From positions 7,068,001 to 7,132,000 of the forward strand of contig NZ_CP114065.1 in assembly GCF_027627575.1 (NCBI RefSeq): a stretch of DNA of 64,000 nt. The letters run 5' to 3'. Made by a program: the position numbers and the translations under genes. Shown in pieces: positions 7,581-15,746 of the stretch. The notes under the pieces were generated by a model, which saw only the letters and a list, made by a program, of their open reading frames with translations, had not been told where the DNA came from and did not search any database. The DNA comes from Kribbella sp. CA-293567. Lineage in GTDB: Bacteria > Actinomycetota > Actinomycetes > Propionibacteriales > Kribbellaceae. Every line of letters starts with the position of its first letter. The first letter of the stretch is position 1.

Positions 7581-8227
7581 CGCGCGTCCCCGGTTGGCAG
7601 GTAGAACGCGGTAGTGGCCTCGACCGCCGCCGCGACAAGGTCCGGTTCGCCGCCGCCGGCCAAGTGAGCCTCGCCCCAGGCTGCAGCGCTGCGCCGGCTG
7701 AACTCGTGTCCGGCAGGCGATGCTTGGAACGTCTCGTGATCAAGAACCTCACCGTCGCCTAGGAACCTGGCGAGGGCGAGGAGGTGCAGGTCCCAGCCGA
7801 CGCCGCCGGCACCGGGGCCGTAGATGGGAAACATAGGCTCTCCGACGGCCGCGGCGTGGACCAGCTCGAACTCGGTGCCCCCGGCCGAATCAGGAGACAG
7901 GCGTACCTCGACCTCGCTCGTGCCTGGCCACTCGTCAGCCCCGGGCCCGAACATCCAGGACACCCGCAGCAGGCGCGGCGGCTCGCAACGGAGGATCTCG
8001 CCGTGCTCGCCGCCGTCCAGCTCGAAGGCCCCGCCGAGACGTAGGTCGCCGGTGACTGGCTTCATCCAGCGACTCAGACGCTCGGGGCTGGTGATCGCCT
8101 CCCACACGTCGTCGAGGTGCGCGTCGTAGCGACGCCTCAGCTCCATGGTGTACGCCGCACCGGCGGGCAGGGTCGCCGTACCCATCTTCCGGCGAGCGGC
8201 GGCCAGTTCGTCGAGTACGTCCTTCAT
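7577..8227 (-). CDS. SRPBCC / AHSA1-like protein
   Basis: The protein has 216 residues. The AHSA1-like segment starts at Y-T-M-E-L-R-R-R-Y-D-A-H-L-D-D-V-W-E-A-I-T-S-P-E-R-L-S-R-W, followed by GDLRLGGAFELD and the C-terminal W-D-L-H-L helix. ATG 8227 is preferred over ATG 8233 because the GGAG ribosome-binding site is 8 bases before it and only 2 bases before the other. Genes of this type usually follow an arsR-type repressor gene in one operon; here only a 26-codon stub of such a gene remains just upstream. Confidence 0.8.
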   Translation of the reverse strand: MKDVLDELAAARRKMGTATLPAGAAYTMELRRRYDAHLDDVWEAITSPERLSRWMKPVTGDLRLGGAFELDGGEHGEILRCEPPRLLRVSWMFGPGADEWPGTSEVEVRLSPDSAGGTEFELVHAAAVGEPMFPIYGPGAGGVGWDLHLLALARFLGDGEVLDHETFQASPAGHEFSRRSAAAWGEAHLAGGGEPDLVAAAVEATTAFYLPTGDAR

Positions 8228-8244
8228 CGTCATGGCTCCGTCCG

Positions 8245-8325
8245 TCAGGGGATTTCCTCGTGCCTAAGCTTCTTCGCCGAGCCTGGTCGGCTGGCCGGGT
8301 CGCCGAGGACATCGAACGCGTGCAC
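8245..8325 (-). pseudogene. Stub of an ArsR-family repressor gene
   Basis: A GTG-started frame of 26 codons begins V-H-A-F-D-V-L-G-D-P, the characteristic opening of ArsR repressors that precede AHSA1/SRPBCC genes. Similarity ends after residue 10, where the DNA-binding helices should start, and a stop comes 16 codons later. The stop lies 17 bases before the SRPBCC start, where a full arsR gene would normally end. This looks like an internal deletion that removed nearly the whole repressor but kept its promoter and start. It could alternatively be a short leader peptide. Confidence 0.55.
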
Positions 8326-8330
8326 GGAAC

Positions 8331-8358
8331 CACTATATACCAGGGCTCACTTATATAA
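8331..8358 (-). promoter_or_regulatory. AT-rich promoter/operator upstream of the ArsR stub
   Basis: On the + strand CACTATATA (8331-8339) and CACTTATATA (8348-8357) form a direct repeat about 17 bases apart, and TTATATAA (8351-8358) is a palindrome. Such AT-rich sites stand out strongly in this GC-rich DNA. They lie just upstream of the ArsR stub start at 8325, where the operator of an autoregulated arsR-SRPBCC operon would be. Confidence 0.5.
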
Positions 8359-8497
8359 GCCTTGACTGGGGTAACCCGAATATCCCCTTCGCGGCGCCCG
8401 GGCGCGTCGCACAGGCCCGACCCCGCGGAACCGCAGGAATCGTTGCCAGCCGCGGCGCGATCCGACAGACTGCCCCTCCGACAAGGGGGTGGGGCCC

Positions 8498-8767
8498 ATG
8501 GGGGGCCAAGAGTTCGGGGACACCGCAGGAGACCGCGTCCTGATCGTCCTGCTCGTGATCGGCGGGCTGATCGCCGCAGCCGGCGTTCTGTTCGTGATCG
8601 CTATGGTGCTGGCGGGGATCTATGAGTACCGGAAGCCGCTCGCCATTGCCGGCAGCATTCTGCTGACCGCGGGAAGCCTGGTTGGGTTCATTGCCGGAGG
8701 CGGGCAGTGGTACGTCGTCGGCATCTTCGCGGGCATCGCCTTGACCGTGGGCGCGTTCTCTCTCTGA
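8498..8767 (+). CDS. Small membrane protein of unknown function
   Basis: The 89-residue protein has three predicted membrane helices: roughly residues 14-40 (VLIVLLVIGGLIAAAG region), 47-68 and 72-89. The last ends at the C-terminus. I do not recognise a family. ATG 8498 follows a GGGGGTGGGG purine run that can serve as ribosome-binding site; a GTG at 8489 is the alternative start. A strong terminator follows 4 bases after the stop, so it is a single-gene transcript. Confidence 0.65.
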   Translation: MGGQEFGDTAGDRVLIVLLVIGGLIAAAGVLFVIAMVLAGIYEYRKPLAIAGSILLTAGSLVGFIAGGGQWYVVGIFAGIALTVGAFSL

Positions 8768-8771
8768 ATAC

Positions 8772-8809
8772 AGCGAAGGGCCCGACTACCGCGGTCGGTG
8801 CCCTTCGCT
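8772..8809 (+). terminator. Strong hairpin terminator
   Basis: AGCGAAGGGC (8772-8781) pairs perfectly with GCCCTTCGCT (8800-8809), and an inner CCGAC/GTCGG stem extends it. It lies 4 bases after the stop of the small membrane protein. It has no long T-run, which is common for terminators in this group. Confidence 0.8.
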
Positions 8810-8989
8810 ATGTTCCGGGCCGGTGGTTGAGGATTCACAGCGTGCCGCGAAACCCCGCTAACCGGGTTCAGCCCATCCAGGTACAGCGTCGGGTAGTTGA
8901 ATGCGCGTGGAACGCATCCTGGTTCGTCCGGGATCGCCCCCCATGAGCCTGCTTGGGCGGAAAGTGTCTGTGGTGCCGGGTCGGCGACA

Positions 8990-9019
8990 GGCCGGTCGAG
9001 ACTCAACGGAGGACCGGCC
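8990..9019 (-). terminator. Probable terminator of the kinase-fold gene
   Basis: GGCCGGTC (8990-8997) and GACCGGCC (9012-9019) form a perfect 8-bp stem with a 14-base loop. The stem is 36 bases beyond the stop codon of the leftward gene at 9056. Confidence 0.5.
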
Positions 9020-9055
9020 GTTGCAGCGGATCTTCACGTTGGTTGCTCAGGTCAC

Positions 9056-10219
9056 CTAAATATTGGTGGCTGTTAGCAACAGTTCTAAGGACTCGCGGGT
9101 GATCGGGTGCGCCAGCAGGTCGGGCACGCCTCGGTCGGTGGCGTCGGCCTGGTCCGGATCGGCCGGGTCGAGGGATTCGCAGATGGTGTTGTAGGTCCAG
9201 TTGAGCCAGGCCGTGGTGGCGCAGGCGAAGGAGGAGAGATTGAGGGTGGGCCAGGTGCCGGTGGCTTCGAGGTAGCCGTCGCGGAAGGCGGTGGCGGCTT
9301 GGGGGTTGGAGGTGGGGCGGAGGGTCCATTGGCAGAGGGCCATGCCGATTTCGAGGGCCGGGGTGAGGGGGCCGGCGAAATCCCATTCGGTAATGACGAG
9401 ATGGTCGTGGTGGCCGATGCGGACGTGTTCTGGAATGACGTTGCTGTTGCAGAGGATGAGGTCGGTGGGGTCGACGTTTGGTTCGATTCGGCGCAGGTCG
9501 GTCAGTACAGGCAGGGTTTGGGCGAGTTGGTCGGCCCAGGGCTTTTGAGCGGACCGGGCTCGGGCGAGGAGGTCGGTCCAGTCGGCGTCGGACTTATGGG
9601 TCGTCAGGTACCAGTTGATCGGGAGTTCGCTTGGGATGGCCAGCGCGTGCAGTTTCCCGTACGCCGTACCGACGCCGCGGGCCACTGCCAAAGGTGTCGG
9701 CAGCACGGGCGATGGACCGACCTCGATCCATTCGTGGACCCGCCAGTTCTGGTCTTGCACCGTCTCGATCAAACAGCCTCGTGGACTGCGGACGGGAGTT
9801 GGAGCGGCAACCCCGACGGCGACCGCCGCGTCGCGAAGCCGGGCGCCGAGCTCGGCTTGCTCGTTCGTGATCCAGTCGAAGACGGTGACGGCCAGCCAGC
9901 GGCCGCGGTCGGTCACGAGTGACCAGCAACGGCCCATCGGCGTGAACGAAACAGGCGACGCAGTACCGGTGACGGCGCCGAGGTCGAAGGTGGAAGCCAA
10001 CGCTTCGGCGAGGCCCGCCGGAGCAACCGGTACGGCGTTGGCGCGCCGCTCGACCTCGGACTTCAGTTCGGCCCAGTCCCGCATCCCGTACTCCGCTGCC
10101 AGCGCCCGCTGCGCATCGGTCAGCGATGCCGCCGGACTCGATTCGCGGAGCGCGGCCAGCAGGTCCTTGGCCTCTTTGCGCAGGAATCCCAGGCTCGGCT
10201 TGTCAGGCAGAAATCTCAC
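9056..10219 (-). CDS. APH-fold protein lacking kinase catalytic residues
   Basis: The 387-residue protein has two parts. Residues 1-60 (FLPDKPSLGFLRKEAKDLLAAL, then LAAEYGMRDWAELKSEVE) match a short leader found on several actinobacterial proteins. The rest is an aminoglycoside-phosphotransferase-like fold. In the catalytic loop, where the family has H-x-D-x-x-x-x-N, this protein has N-S-N-V-I-P-E-H. The metal-binding D-W-D is E-W-D. It is therefore probably a pseudokinase or binding protein. GTG 10219 was chosen because it directly precedes the conserved VRFLPDKPSL; an ATG 45 bases upstream is possible. Confidence 0.65.
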   Translation of the reverse strand: MRFLPDKPSLGFLRKEAKDLLAALRESSPAASLTDAQRALAAEYGMRDWAELKSEVERRANAVPVAPAGLAEALASTFDLGAVTGTASPVSFTPMGRCWSLVTDRGRWLAVTVFDWITNEQAELGARLRDAAVAVGVAAPTPVRSPRGCLIETVQDQNWRVHEWIEVGPSPVLPTPLAVARGVGTAYGKLHALAIPSELPINWYLTTHKSDADWTDLLARARSAQKPWADQLAQTLPVLTDLRRIEPNVDPTDLILCNSNVIPEHVRIGHHDHLVITEWDFAGPLTPALEIGMALCQWTLRPTSNPQAATAFRDGYLEATGTWPTLNLSSFACATTAWLNWTYNTICESLDPADPDQADATDRGVPDLLAHPITRESLELLLTATNI

Positions 10220-10423
10220 AACGCATCCTCTCGCGCCTGGACTCGCACAGGCCACAAGGAGCACGATGCCCTGGCCGGTGAGTGGATCAACGGGGTGGCT
10301 TCCAGCCTTCCGGCGAGTCTCGGCGCGGCCCCAACCACGCTGCGCAAGACGTTAGCCGAACCTCCGCAACCCGGTCAACGGACGCAGGCCCGCAACAAGA
10401 TGCTGGGATTGGACTCAAGCCAG

Positions 10424-10990
10424 TCAGTCGGTGAGGTCGCCGAGGATGAGTCCTGTCAAGGCCGCGCTTGCGTCGGCGGCGGTGGTGCGGCCGGAGGTGA
10501 GTTCAGCGGCCAAGGCTTCGGCGGCGCCGAGGAGACCGATGCAGCGGAGCCGGAGAGTTGCCAGAGGCAACGATGAGTACGGCGTGAGCGCACGCGCCAT
10601 CGTTCCTACGTACTCCGCGTCGAGCGCCTGCTGCGCCGCTTCTGTCTCCGGATTGCCTTTGAGCGCAGCGGAAAGCGCGCCGGACTCGGGGAGGTCGGTG
10701 ACGCAGGCGAAGTACGCCGTACTCATCACTCGAGCGGTTGCGGCGACGGTGGGGTCGGCGGCCGCCAGAGCTTTGTCCAGTGCGGTTCGGTGGTGCTCGT
10801 CGAGCTGCCGGTAGAGCGCCAGCAGGAGGCCTGCGCGGGTGCCGAAGTGGTCGTAGACGATCGGCCTGCTGACCCCGGCTGCCTCTGCCAGCGTCACCAG
10901 GGTGAGGCCGTCGGCGCCTCGCCGGCGGACCACGCCGAGGGCAGCGTCGAGCAACTGCTCGCGGCGAGCGTCCTTGGAAAGCCGGATCAT
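10424..10990 (-). CDS. TetR-family transcriptional repressor
   Basis: The 188-residue protein has a standard TetR N-terminal HTH (residues 10-55): RREQLLDAALGVVRRRGADGLTLVTLAEAAGVSRPIVYDHFGTRAGLL. The C-terminal ligand domain is all-helical. It is divergent from the saccharopine-dehydrogenase-like gene at 11070. Two adjacent palindromes fill the intergenic space, so it most likely represses that gene and itself. Confidence 0.9.
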   Translation of the reverse strand: MIRLSKDARREQLLDAALGVVRRRGADGLTLVTLAEAAGVSRPIVYDHFGTRAGLLLALYRQLDEHHRTALDKALAAADPTVAATARVMSTAYFACVTDLPESGALSAALKGNPETEAAQQALDAEYVGTMARALTPYSSLPLATLRLRCIGLLGAAEALAAELTSGRTTAADASAALTGLILGDLTD

Positions 10991-11022
10991 CGTTCTCCCT
11001 TGAATCTGACCTCCACTCTAGG

Positions 11023-11049
11023 CTACAAAGTGTAGGTTACAAAATGTAG
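11023..11049. promoter_or_regulatory. Tandem TetR operators in the divergent intergenic region
   Basis: CTACAAAGTGTAG (11023-11035) and TTACAAAATGTAG (11037-11049) are 13-bp palindromic sites repeated with a 14-bp period. They share the TACA-n3-TGTA core. They sit between the divergent tetR and oxidoreductase starts. Confidence 0.75.
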
Positions 11050-11069
11050 CTACGAGAGGGAGCGTTCAG

Positions 11070-12071
11070 ATGAAACCCGTACTGGTCCTCGGCGGATCCG
11101 GCCAAGCAGGCGCCGACACCACTGCCCTGCTGCGGCGATGGCATCCCGACCTGCCGCTGACGATCGCCGCGCGCAATCTCGAACGCGCTCAGCGAGTAGC
11201 GGACGACCTTGGTACCGCGACCGTCGTCACCGTCGATCTCGGGCGTAGCGATCTCGGCCTGCCGGCCGGCGCCACTTACTCAGCAGTGGTGGCGTTGCTG
11301 CGCGACGAAAGCTACAACGCCTTGCGGTACGCGCAGGACCATGAACTGCCGTACTTCGGTATCTCCAGCGGCCCGGTCGAGATCGCGCCGGAAGTTGTCG
11401 CGGTGGCCCACCGCCCGACCGCGTCTCCGGTCATGCTCGCCAGCCACTTCTTCGCCGGAGCTGTCGTGCTCGCTGCGCTGCAGGCGACTGGGGAGTTCAG
11501 CCGCGTCGACAGCATCCGCGTCAGCGCCGTACTTGACGAGCAGGACATCGGCGGCCCGGCAGCCCTGGCCGACCTCGAGCGTTGGGCGGCGATCACCTCG
11601 GCAGGACTGGTACGCCGCGACGGCGCCTTCACCTGGTTGCCTGACACCGAGACGGCAGCCGAGGTGGAGCGCAGGGACGGGTCCACTCTCCCCGGCCAGA
11701 CCGTCGCCGTGCTCGACGTACCGAGTCTCGCGTTCGCGACCGACGCGGCCAACGTCCAACTCGACTTCGCCGTCAATCCGGCGGATGCCCTTGACGGCTC
11801 CCAGCCGGCCGCGGAACTCCGCATAGACCTGACAGGAACCGACCAAGCCGGCGCACCGCTCCGGACCACTCACTTCCTCACCCACTCAGCAGGTCAGCGC
11901 CCGCTGACCGCGGTGGGTATCGCCCTCGGCGTCGAACGCCTACTTGCCCTCCGCGGCGCTTCGGTCCCCCCAGGCATTCACACCCCCGAGTCCCTGATCG
12001 ACCCGGCCTACGCCACCGCGCGGCTTCAGGAGGCAGGCGCCGAGTTCGTGGAGGCGGCCGTCGTCAGGTGA
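11070..12071 (+). CDS. Saccharopine dehydrogenase-like NAD(P)-binding protein
   Basis: The 333-residue protein begins with a Rossmann motif, VLGGSGQAGADTTALL, and the strand-helix pattern of the saccharopine dehydrogenase NADP domain (IAARNLERAQRVADDLG). The C-terminal half has the extended mixed domain of that superfamily. In actinobacteria such proteins act as NAD(P)-linked oxidoreductases or trans-acting enoyl reductases of unknown substrate. A GAGGGAG ribosome-binding site precedes the ATG. It is controlled by the divergent TetR through the tandem operator. Confidence 0.75.
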   Translation: MKPVLVLGGSGQAGADTTALLRRWHPDLPLTIAARNLERAQRVADDLGTATVVTVDLGRSDLGLPAGATYSAVVALLRDESYNALRYAQDHELPYFGISSGPVEIAPEVVAVAHRPTASPVMLASHFFAGAVVLAALQATGEFSRVDSIRVSAVLDEQDIGGPAALADLERWAAITSAGLVRRDGAFTWLPDTETAAEVERRDGSTLPGQTVAVLDVPSLAFATDAANVQLDFAVNPADALDGSQPAAELRIDLTGTDQAGAPLRTTHFLTHSAGQRPLTAVGIALGVERLLALRGASVPPGIHTPESLIDPAYATARLQEAGAEFVEAAVVR

Positions 12072-12093
12072 GTCGTTGTGTTACCACTGATGG

Positions 12094-13083
12094 ATGGTGG
12101 ATGAAGAAGGCGGGCGCCGGGAGTTGCTGGCAGATGTGCCTGGCGCCGGGGCGGCGGGTGGGTCCGAGAGCCTGACGACGGTACTGGTCGCGTTCGTTGC
12201 CAATGTGCTGATCGCGATCGCGAAGTCGGTGGCGGCCGTACTGACCGCGTCGGCGTCGTTGCTGGCCGAGGCAGCCCACTCCTGGGCCGATGCGGGCAAC
12301 GAGATCTTTCTGCTGATCGCCAATCGCCGGGCGCACAAACCCGCCGACGAGCTGCATCCGCTCGGGCACGGGCGGGAGGCGTACGTCTGGTCGTTGTTCG
12401 CCGCCCTCGGACTGTTCGTCGCGGGCGCCGCGGTCTCGATCACCCACGGCGTCCAGGAACTCATCTCGCCGGAGCCGGCCGAGCGCTTCGCCATCGGGTA
12501 CGTCGTCCTCGGGGTCGCCTTCGTCCTGGAAGGGATCTCCTTCCTGCAGTCCGCCCGGCAGGCTCGCGCCGAGGCGAACACGCTCGACCGGGATCTGATC
12601 GAGCACGTCCTCGCGACCTCCGACCCGACTCTCCGGGCGGTGTTCGTGGAGGACGCTGCCGCGCTGGCCGGTCTGCTCATCGCCGGCGCCGGCCTGCTCG
12701 CACACCAGCTGACCGGTTCCTCGATCCCCGACGCCATCGGCTCGATCCTCGTCGGTCTGCTGCTCGCCTGGGTCGCACTGCTGCTGATCAACCGCAACCG
12801 CAGGTTCCTGGTCGGCCAGGAGGCCGATCCGAAGGTCCGGCAAGCCGCCCTGCAAGCTCTCCTGGCGGCGCCGGAAGTTGCCCGGGTCACCTATCTCCGG
12901 CTCGAGGTGGTCGGCCCGCGGATGATCTCGGTGATCGGCGACGTCGACCTCACCGGCGATGACGACGAGTCCCACGTGGCCGTCCGCCTCCGCGCCCTGG
13001 AGGCCAGGATCAGCGCTTCCCCCGCCGTGGCCGGCGCAGTACTGAGCCTCTCCGCCCCCGACGAACCGAGCCTCGGTGCCTGA
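12094..13083 (+). CDS. Cation diffusion facilitator (CDF) family transporter
   Basis: The 329-residue membrane protein has the CDF metal-site pattern LLAEAAHSWADAGNE in its second helix, followed by HKPADELHPLGHGREAY. Later helices include FVEDAAALAGLLIAGAGLL and the IPDAIGSILVGLLL segment, which has the second metal-site Asp. The C-terminal cytoplasmic ferredoxin-like domain follows (LRLEVVGPRMISVIGDVDL). These proteins export divalent cations such as Zn, Fe or Mn using the proton gradient; the substrate is not readable here. It overlaps the next gene by 8 bases. Confidence 0.87.
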   Translation: MVDEEGGRRELLADVPGAGAAGGSESLTTVLVAFVANVLIAIAKSVAAVLTASASLLAEAAHSWADAGNEIFLLIANRRAHKPADELHPLGHGREAYVWSLFAALGLFVAGAAVSITHGVQELISPEPAERFAIGYVVLGVAFVLEGISFLQSARQARAEANTLDRDLIEHVLATSDPTLRAVFVEDAAALAGLLIAGAGLLAHQLTGSSIPDAIGSILVGLLLAWVALLLINRNRRFLVGQEADPKVRQAALQALLAAPEVARVTYLRLEVVGPRMISVIGDVDLTGDDDESHVAVRLRALEARISASPAVAGAVLSLSAPDEPSLGA

Positions 13084-13927
13084 CGTCCCGCACGCTGTCC
13101 GGCAGGCCGTCGAAGGCGCTGAGATCTTGACAGCGGAACAGCTCACCGGCGGCTTCGCCAACCAGACCTGGCGAGTACGGCTGACCGGCCGGACCGTGAT
13201 CGTGAAGTTCGCCGAGGACGATCAACCGGGTGTGTTCGCCACAGAGGCCGCAGGTCTCGCCGTACTCCGGGCCGAGGGTCTCCGAACCCCCGACGTCATC
13301 GGCGTGACCGACCACTCGCTGACGTTGCAGGCCCTTGAGCCGGCCCCGCCCGGAAGCAACCAGTTCTGGGAGGCTGCCGGACGAGCCGTCGCGGCCCTGC
13401 ACACGAAGACCTCGCCGCGGCACGGTTGGCCGGCGGACGGCTGGCTGGGCCGGCTCCCGCAGGAGAACGCGTGGGACACCAACGGACGGCGGTTCTTCGC
13501 GACCAACCGAGTACTGCGCTACCTCCGCGAACCGAAGGCACAAGAGGTTCTCACCGCCTCCGACCGCACCGGGATCGAGAAGCTCTGCGCCCGGTTTCCC
13601 CAGTTGCTCCCTGAGGCCCCGGCCGTGCTGACGCATGGCGACCTCTGGAGGTCGAACGTGATCGCCACCGCCGACGGGCTTCCGGTCTTCATCGACCCGG
13701 CGGTGAGCTGGACCTGGGCGGAGGTCGATCTCAGCATGATGTTCTGCTCCGGCGGCGTACCGGAGCGGTTCTTCGCGGCGTACCACGAACTGCGTCCACC
13801 CGAGCCCGGATGGCAGCAGCGGATGCGGCTGCTGAACCTGCGCGAGCTGCTGAGCATGGTCGCCCACTTCGGGGCGATCGGGGACTGCCTCGCGCAGATC
13901 AGGGGCGTCGTCGCGGCCTATCGGTAG
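13076..13927 (+). CDS. Fructosamine kinase / APH-family phosphotransferase
   Basis: The protein has 283 residues. It has the glycine-rich loop LTGGFANQTWRVRL, the ATP lysine in VIVKFAE, the catalytic loop LTHGDLWRSNVI (H-x-D-x-x-x-x-N intact) and the metal-binding VFIDPAVS, as in fructosamine-3-kinases. Those enzymes phosphorylate glycated amines to trigger deglycation. Its GTG start overlaps the CDF stop by 8 bases, so the pair is an operon. Its 3' end overlaps the convergent LysR gene by 10 bases. Confidence 0.78.
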   Translation: MPDVPHAVRQAVEGAEILTAEQLTGGFANQTWRVRLTGRTVIVKFAEDDQPGVFATEAAGLAVLRAEGLRTPDVIGVTDHSLTLQALEPAPPGSNQFWEAAGRAVAALHTKTSPRHGWPADGWLGRLPQENAWDTNGRRFFATNRVLRYLREPKAQEVLTASDRTGIEKLCARFPQLLPEAPAVLTHGDLWRSNVIATADGLPVFIDPAVSWTWAEVDLSMMFCSGGVPERFFAAYHELRPPEPGWQQRMRLLNLRELLSMVAHFGAIGDCLAQIRGVVAAYR

Positions 13928-14829
13928 GGGTCGTCGGCGGGCAGCCAGCAGGTGGAGAGGTCGGCGCAGAGGGCTGGGACGTCGTCGGTCAGGGCGTGGA
14001 TGCTCGACTGGATCGCAGCTCGTGGATCGGACCTGCGGGAGATCAGCGACCAGGTCCAGTACGGCGCCGGGTCGACGACCGGGCGTTCGATCAGGTCGGG
14101 CGGGGTCGGCGTGGTGGTGCGCTTGGGGTTGTTGAGCACCGGACGGCGGAGGCGCCGGACGTGTTCGTGGAACGCGGGTCCGGTGAGCCCGCCGTCATCG
14201 ACGTACTCGAGGCGGGCACCGCTGGCGTGGGCCCACTCCTCCGCATAGTCGTTCCACGACGACCAGGTCGCGAGGTCGGCGTCGACCAGGACGACGACGT
14301 CCTTCGCCCGGACCGGTGAGTCGTCGGAGCCGGGCGCCACGGCGTACAGGCGGTCGGCGCCGATGAACCGAGCCTCCAGGCCCTGCTCGGTCAGGGCCGG
14401 TGTCTTGATCCACGCGATCGCGAGGTCGACGCTGCCGTCGGCCACCCGCGCGGCCTGGGTGTGGGACGGCAGGACCCAGGCGTCGATCCGCAGTTGCGCG
14501 ATCCCCGAAACCCGGGTGAGCAGGTCCGGCGGGTGCCAGCTGACGTAGCCGAGACGGACCGGTTCGGCCTTCGAGAGCCCGGCAGCGGAGCGGCGGAGCT
14601 CGTCGGCCTGCTTCAGCAGCTCGCGGGCCGGTGCCAGCAGCGCCTCGCCGGACGCCGTCAGGGTGACCGAGCGACGGTCGCGATCGAACAGCCGGAGGCC
14701 GAGGTCGCGCTCCAGCGCCTTGATCTGCTGGGACAGCGAAGGCCCCGCGATGTGCAGGGTGGCGGCGGCGCGACCGAAGTTGAGCTCCTCGGCGACCGCG
14801 ACGAAGTACCGCAGCTGCCGCAGTTCCAT
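13918..14829 (-). CDS. LysR-family transcriptional regulator
   Basis: The 303-residue protein has a typical LysR N-terminal HTH: MELRQLRYFVAVAEELNFGRAAATLHIAGPSLSQQIKALERDLG (residues 1-44). A linker helix and substrate-binding domain follow, with LRLGY-type and AIAWIKTP segments. It is divergent from an SDR gene and probably controls the SDR / SnoaL-like pair. An imperfect dyad (GTTGCCTCTC, then GGGAGAGAAC, at 14845-14868) just upstream of its start is a candidate binding site. Confidence 0.9.
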   Translation of the reverse strand: MELRQLRYFVAVAEELNFGRAAATLHIAGPSLSQQIKALERDLGLRLFDRDRRSVTLTASGEALLAPARELLKQADELRRSAAGLSKAEPVRLGYVSWHPPDLLTRVSGIAQLRIDAWVLPSHTQAARVADGSVDLAIAWIKTPALTEQGLEARFIGADRLYAVAPGSDDSPVRAKDVVVLVDADLATWSSWNDYAEEWAHASGARLEYVDDGGLTGPAFHEHVRRLRRPVLNNPKRTTTPTPPDLIERPVVDPAPYWTWSLISRRSDPRAAIQSSIHALTDDVPALCADLSTCWLPADDPYR

Positions 14830-14954
14830 GGGCTGATCGTAGGCGTTGCCTCTCAGCAGGGAGAGAACAAGTCGTGGAAAGCCGGCCGGCGCCGAGCCAC
14901 CATCGAGTCAACGGAGAACGATCGCTCTCCCTGATCCCGGAAAAGAGCAGCACA

Positions 14955-15662
14955 GTGAGCACGCAGAAAGTCGCAGTCGTCACCGGAGCGTCCCAGGGCA
15001 TCGGCGCCGGCCTGGTCACCGCCTACCGCAAGCTCGGGTACGCCGTCGTGGCGAACTCGAGATCCATCCAGCCCTCCGACGACCCGTTCGTCCTGACCGT
15101 CCCCGGCGACGTCGCCGTTCCGGGCGTCGGCAAGGAGATCATCCGGCAGGGCCTGGCCGCCTTCGGCCGGATCGACACCCTCGTCAACAACGCCGGGGTG
15201 TTCATCGCCAAGCCCTTCACCGACTACACCGACGAGGAGTTCGACCTCGTCACCGGCGTGAACCTGCGCGGCTTCTTCGAGGTCACCCAGGCCGCGGCCA
15301 AGGCGATGCTGACCCAGGAGGGCGGCCACATCGTCAACGTGTCGACCAGCCTGGTCGAGCACGCCAACGTCAACGTACCGTCCGCGTTCGCCTCGCTGAC
15401 CAAGGGCGGCCTGAACGCCGTCACCAAGTCGCTGGCGATCGAGTACGCCGCCCGCGGCATCCGCGTCAACACCGTTGCCCTCGGCATCATCCGGACGCCG
15501 ATGCACCCGGAGGAGACGCACCAGGCGCTGGCCGGCCTGCACCCGGTCGGCGAGATCGGCGAGGTCTCCGACGCCGTCGGTGCCGTCACCTACCTCGAGG
15601 ACGCGCCCTTCGTCACCGGCGTCATCCTGCACGTCGACGGTGGCCAGAGCGCCGGCCACTAG
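14955..15662 (+). CDS. Short-chain dehydrogenase/reductase with altered active site
   Basis: The 235-residue SDR has TGASQGIG (cofactor glycine motif), DVAVPGVG, NNAG, and the C-terminal VTGVILHVDGGQS typical of FabG-like enzymes. The active-site segment reads P-S-A-F-A-S-L-T-K, so alanine occupies the place of the catalytic tyrosine (Y-x-x-x-K). Either a neighbouring residue substitutes or the enzyme is not a normal reductase. GTG 14955 starts at the natural N-terminus; the frame is open further upstream. It is followed by a SnoaL-like gene and diverges from lysR. Confidence 0.83.
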   Translation: MSTQKVAVVTGASQGIGAGLVTAYRKLGYAVVANSRSIQPSDDPFVLTVPGDVAVPGVGKEIIRQGLAAFGRIDTLVNNAGVFIAKPFTDYTDEEFDLVTGVNLRGFFEVTQAAAKAMLTQEGGHIVNVSTSLVEHANVNVPSAFASLTKGGLNAVTKSLAIEYAARGIRVNTVALGIIRTPMHPEETHQALAGLHPVGEIGEVSDAVGAVTYLEDAPFVTGVILHVDGGQSAGH

Positions 15663-15746
15663 TTCCCGCTCCGGGCGGGCGGTCCTCCCACTGCCCGCCC
15701 ACCCGAGAAAGCGATCCGATGAACAGCACCTCGAGGAGCCCCGAAC

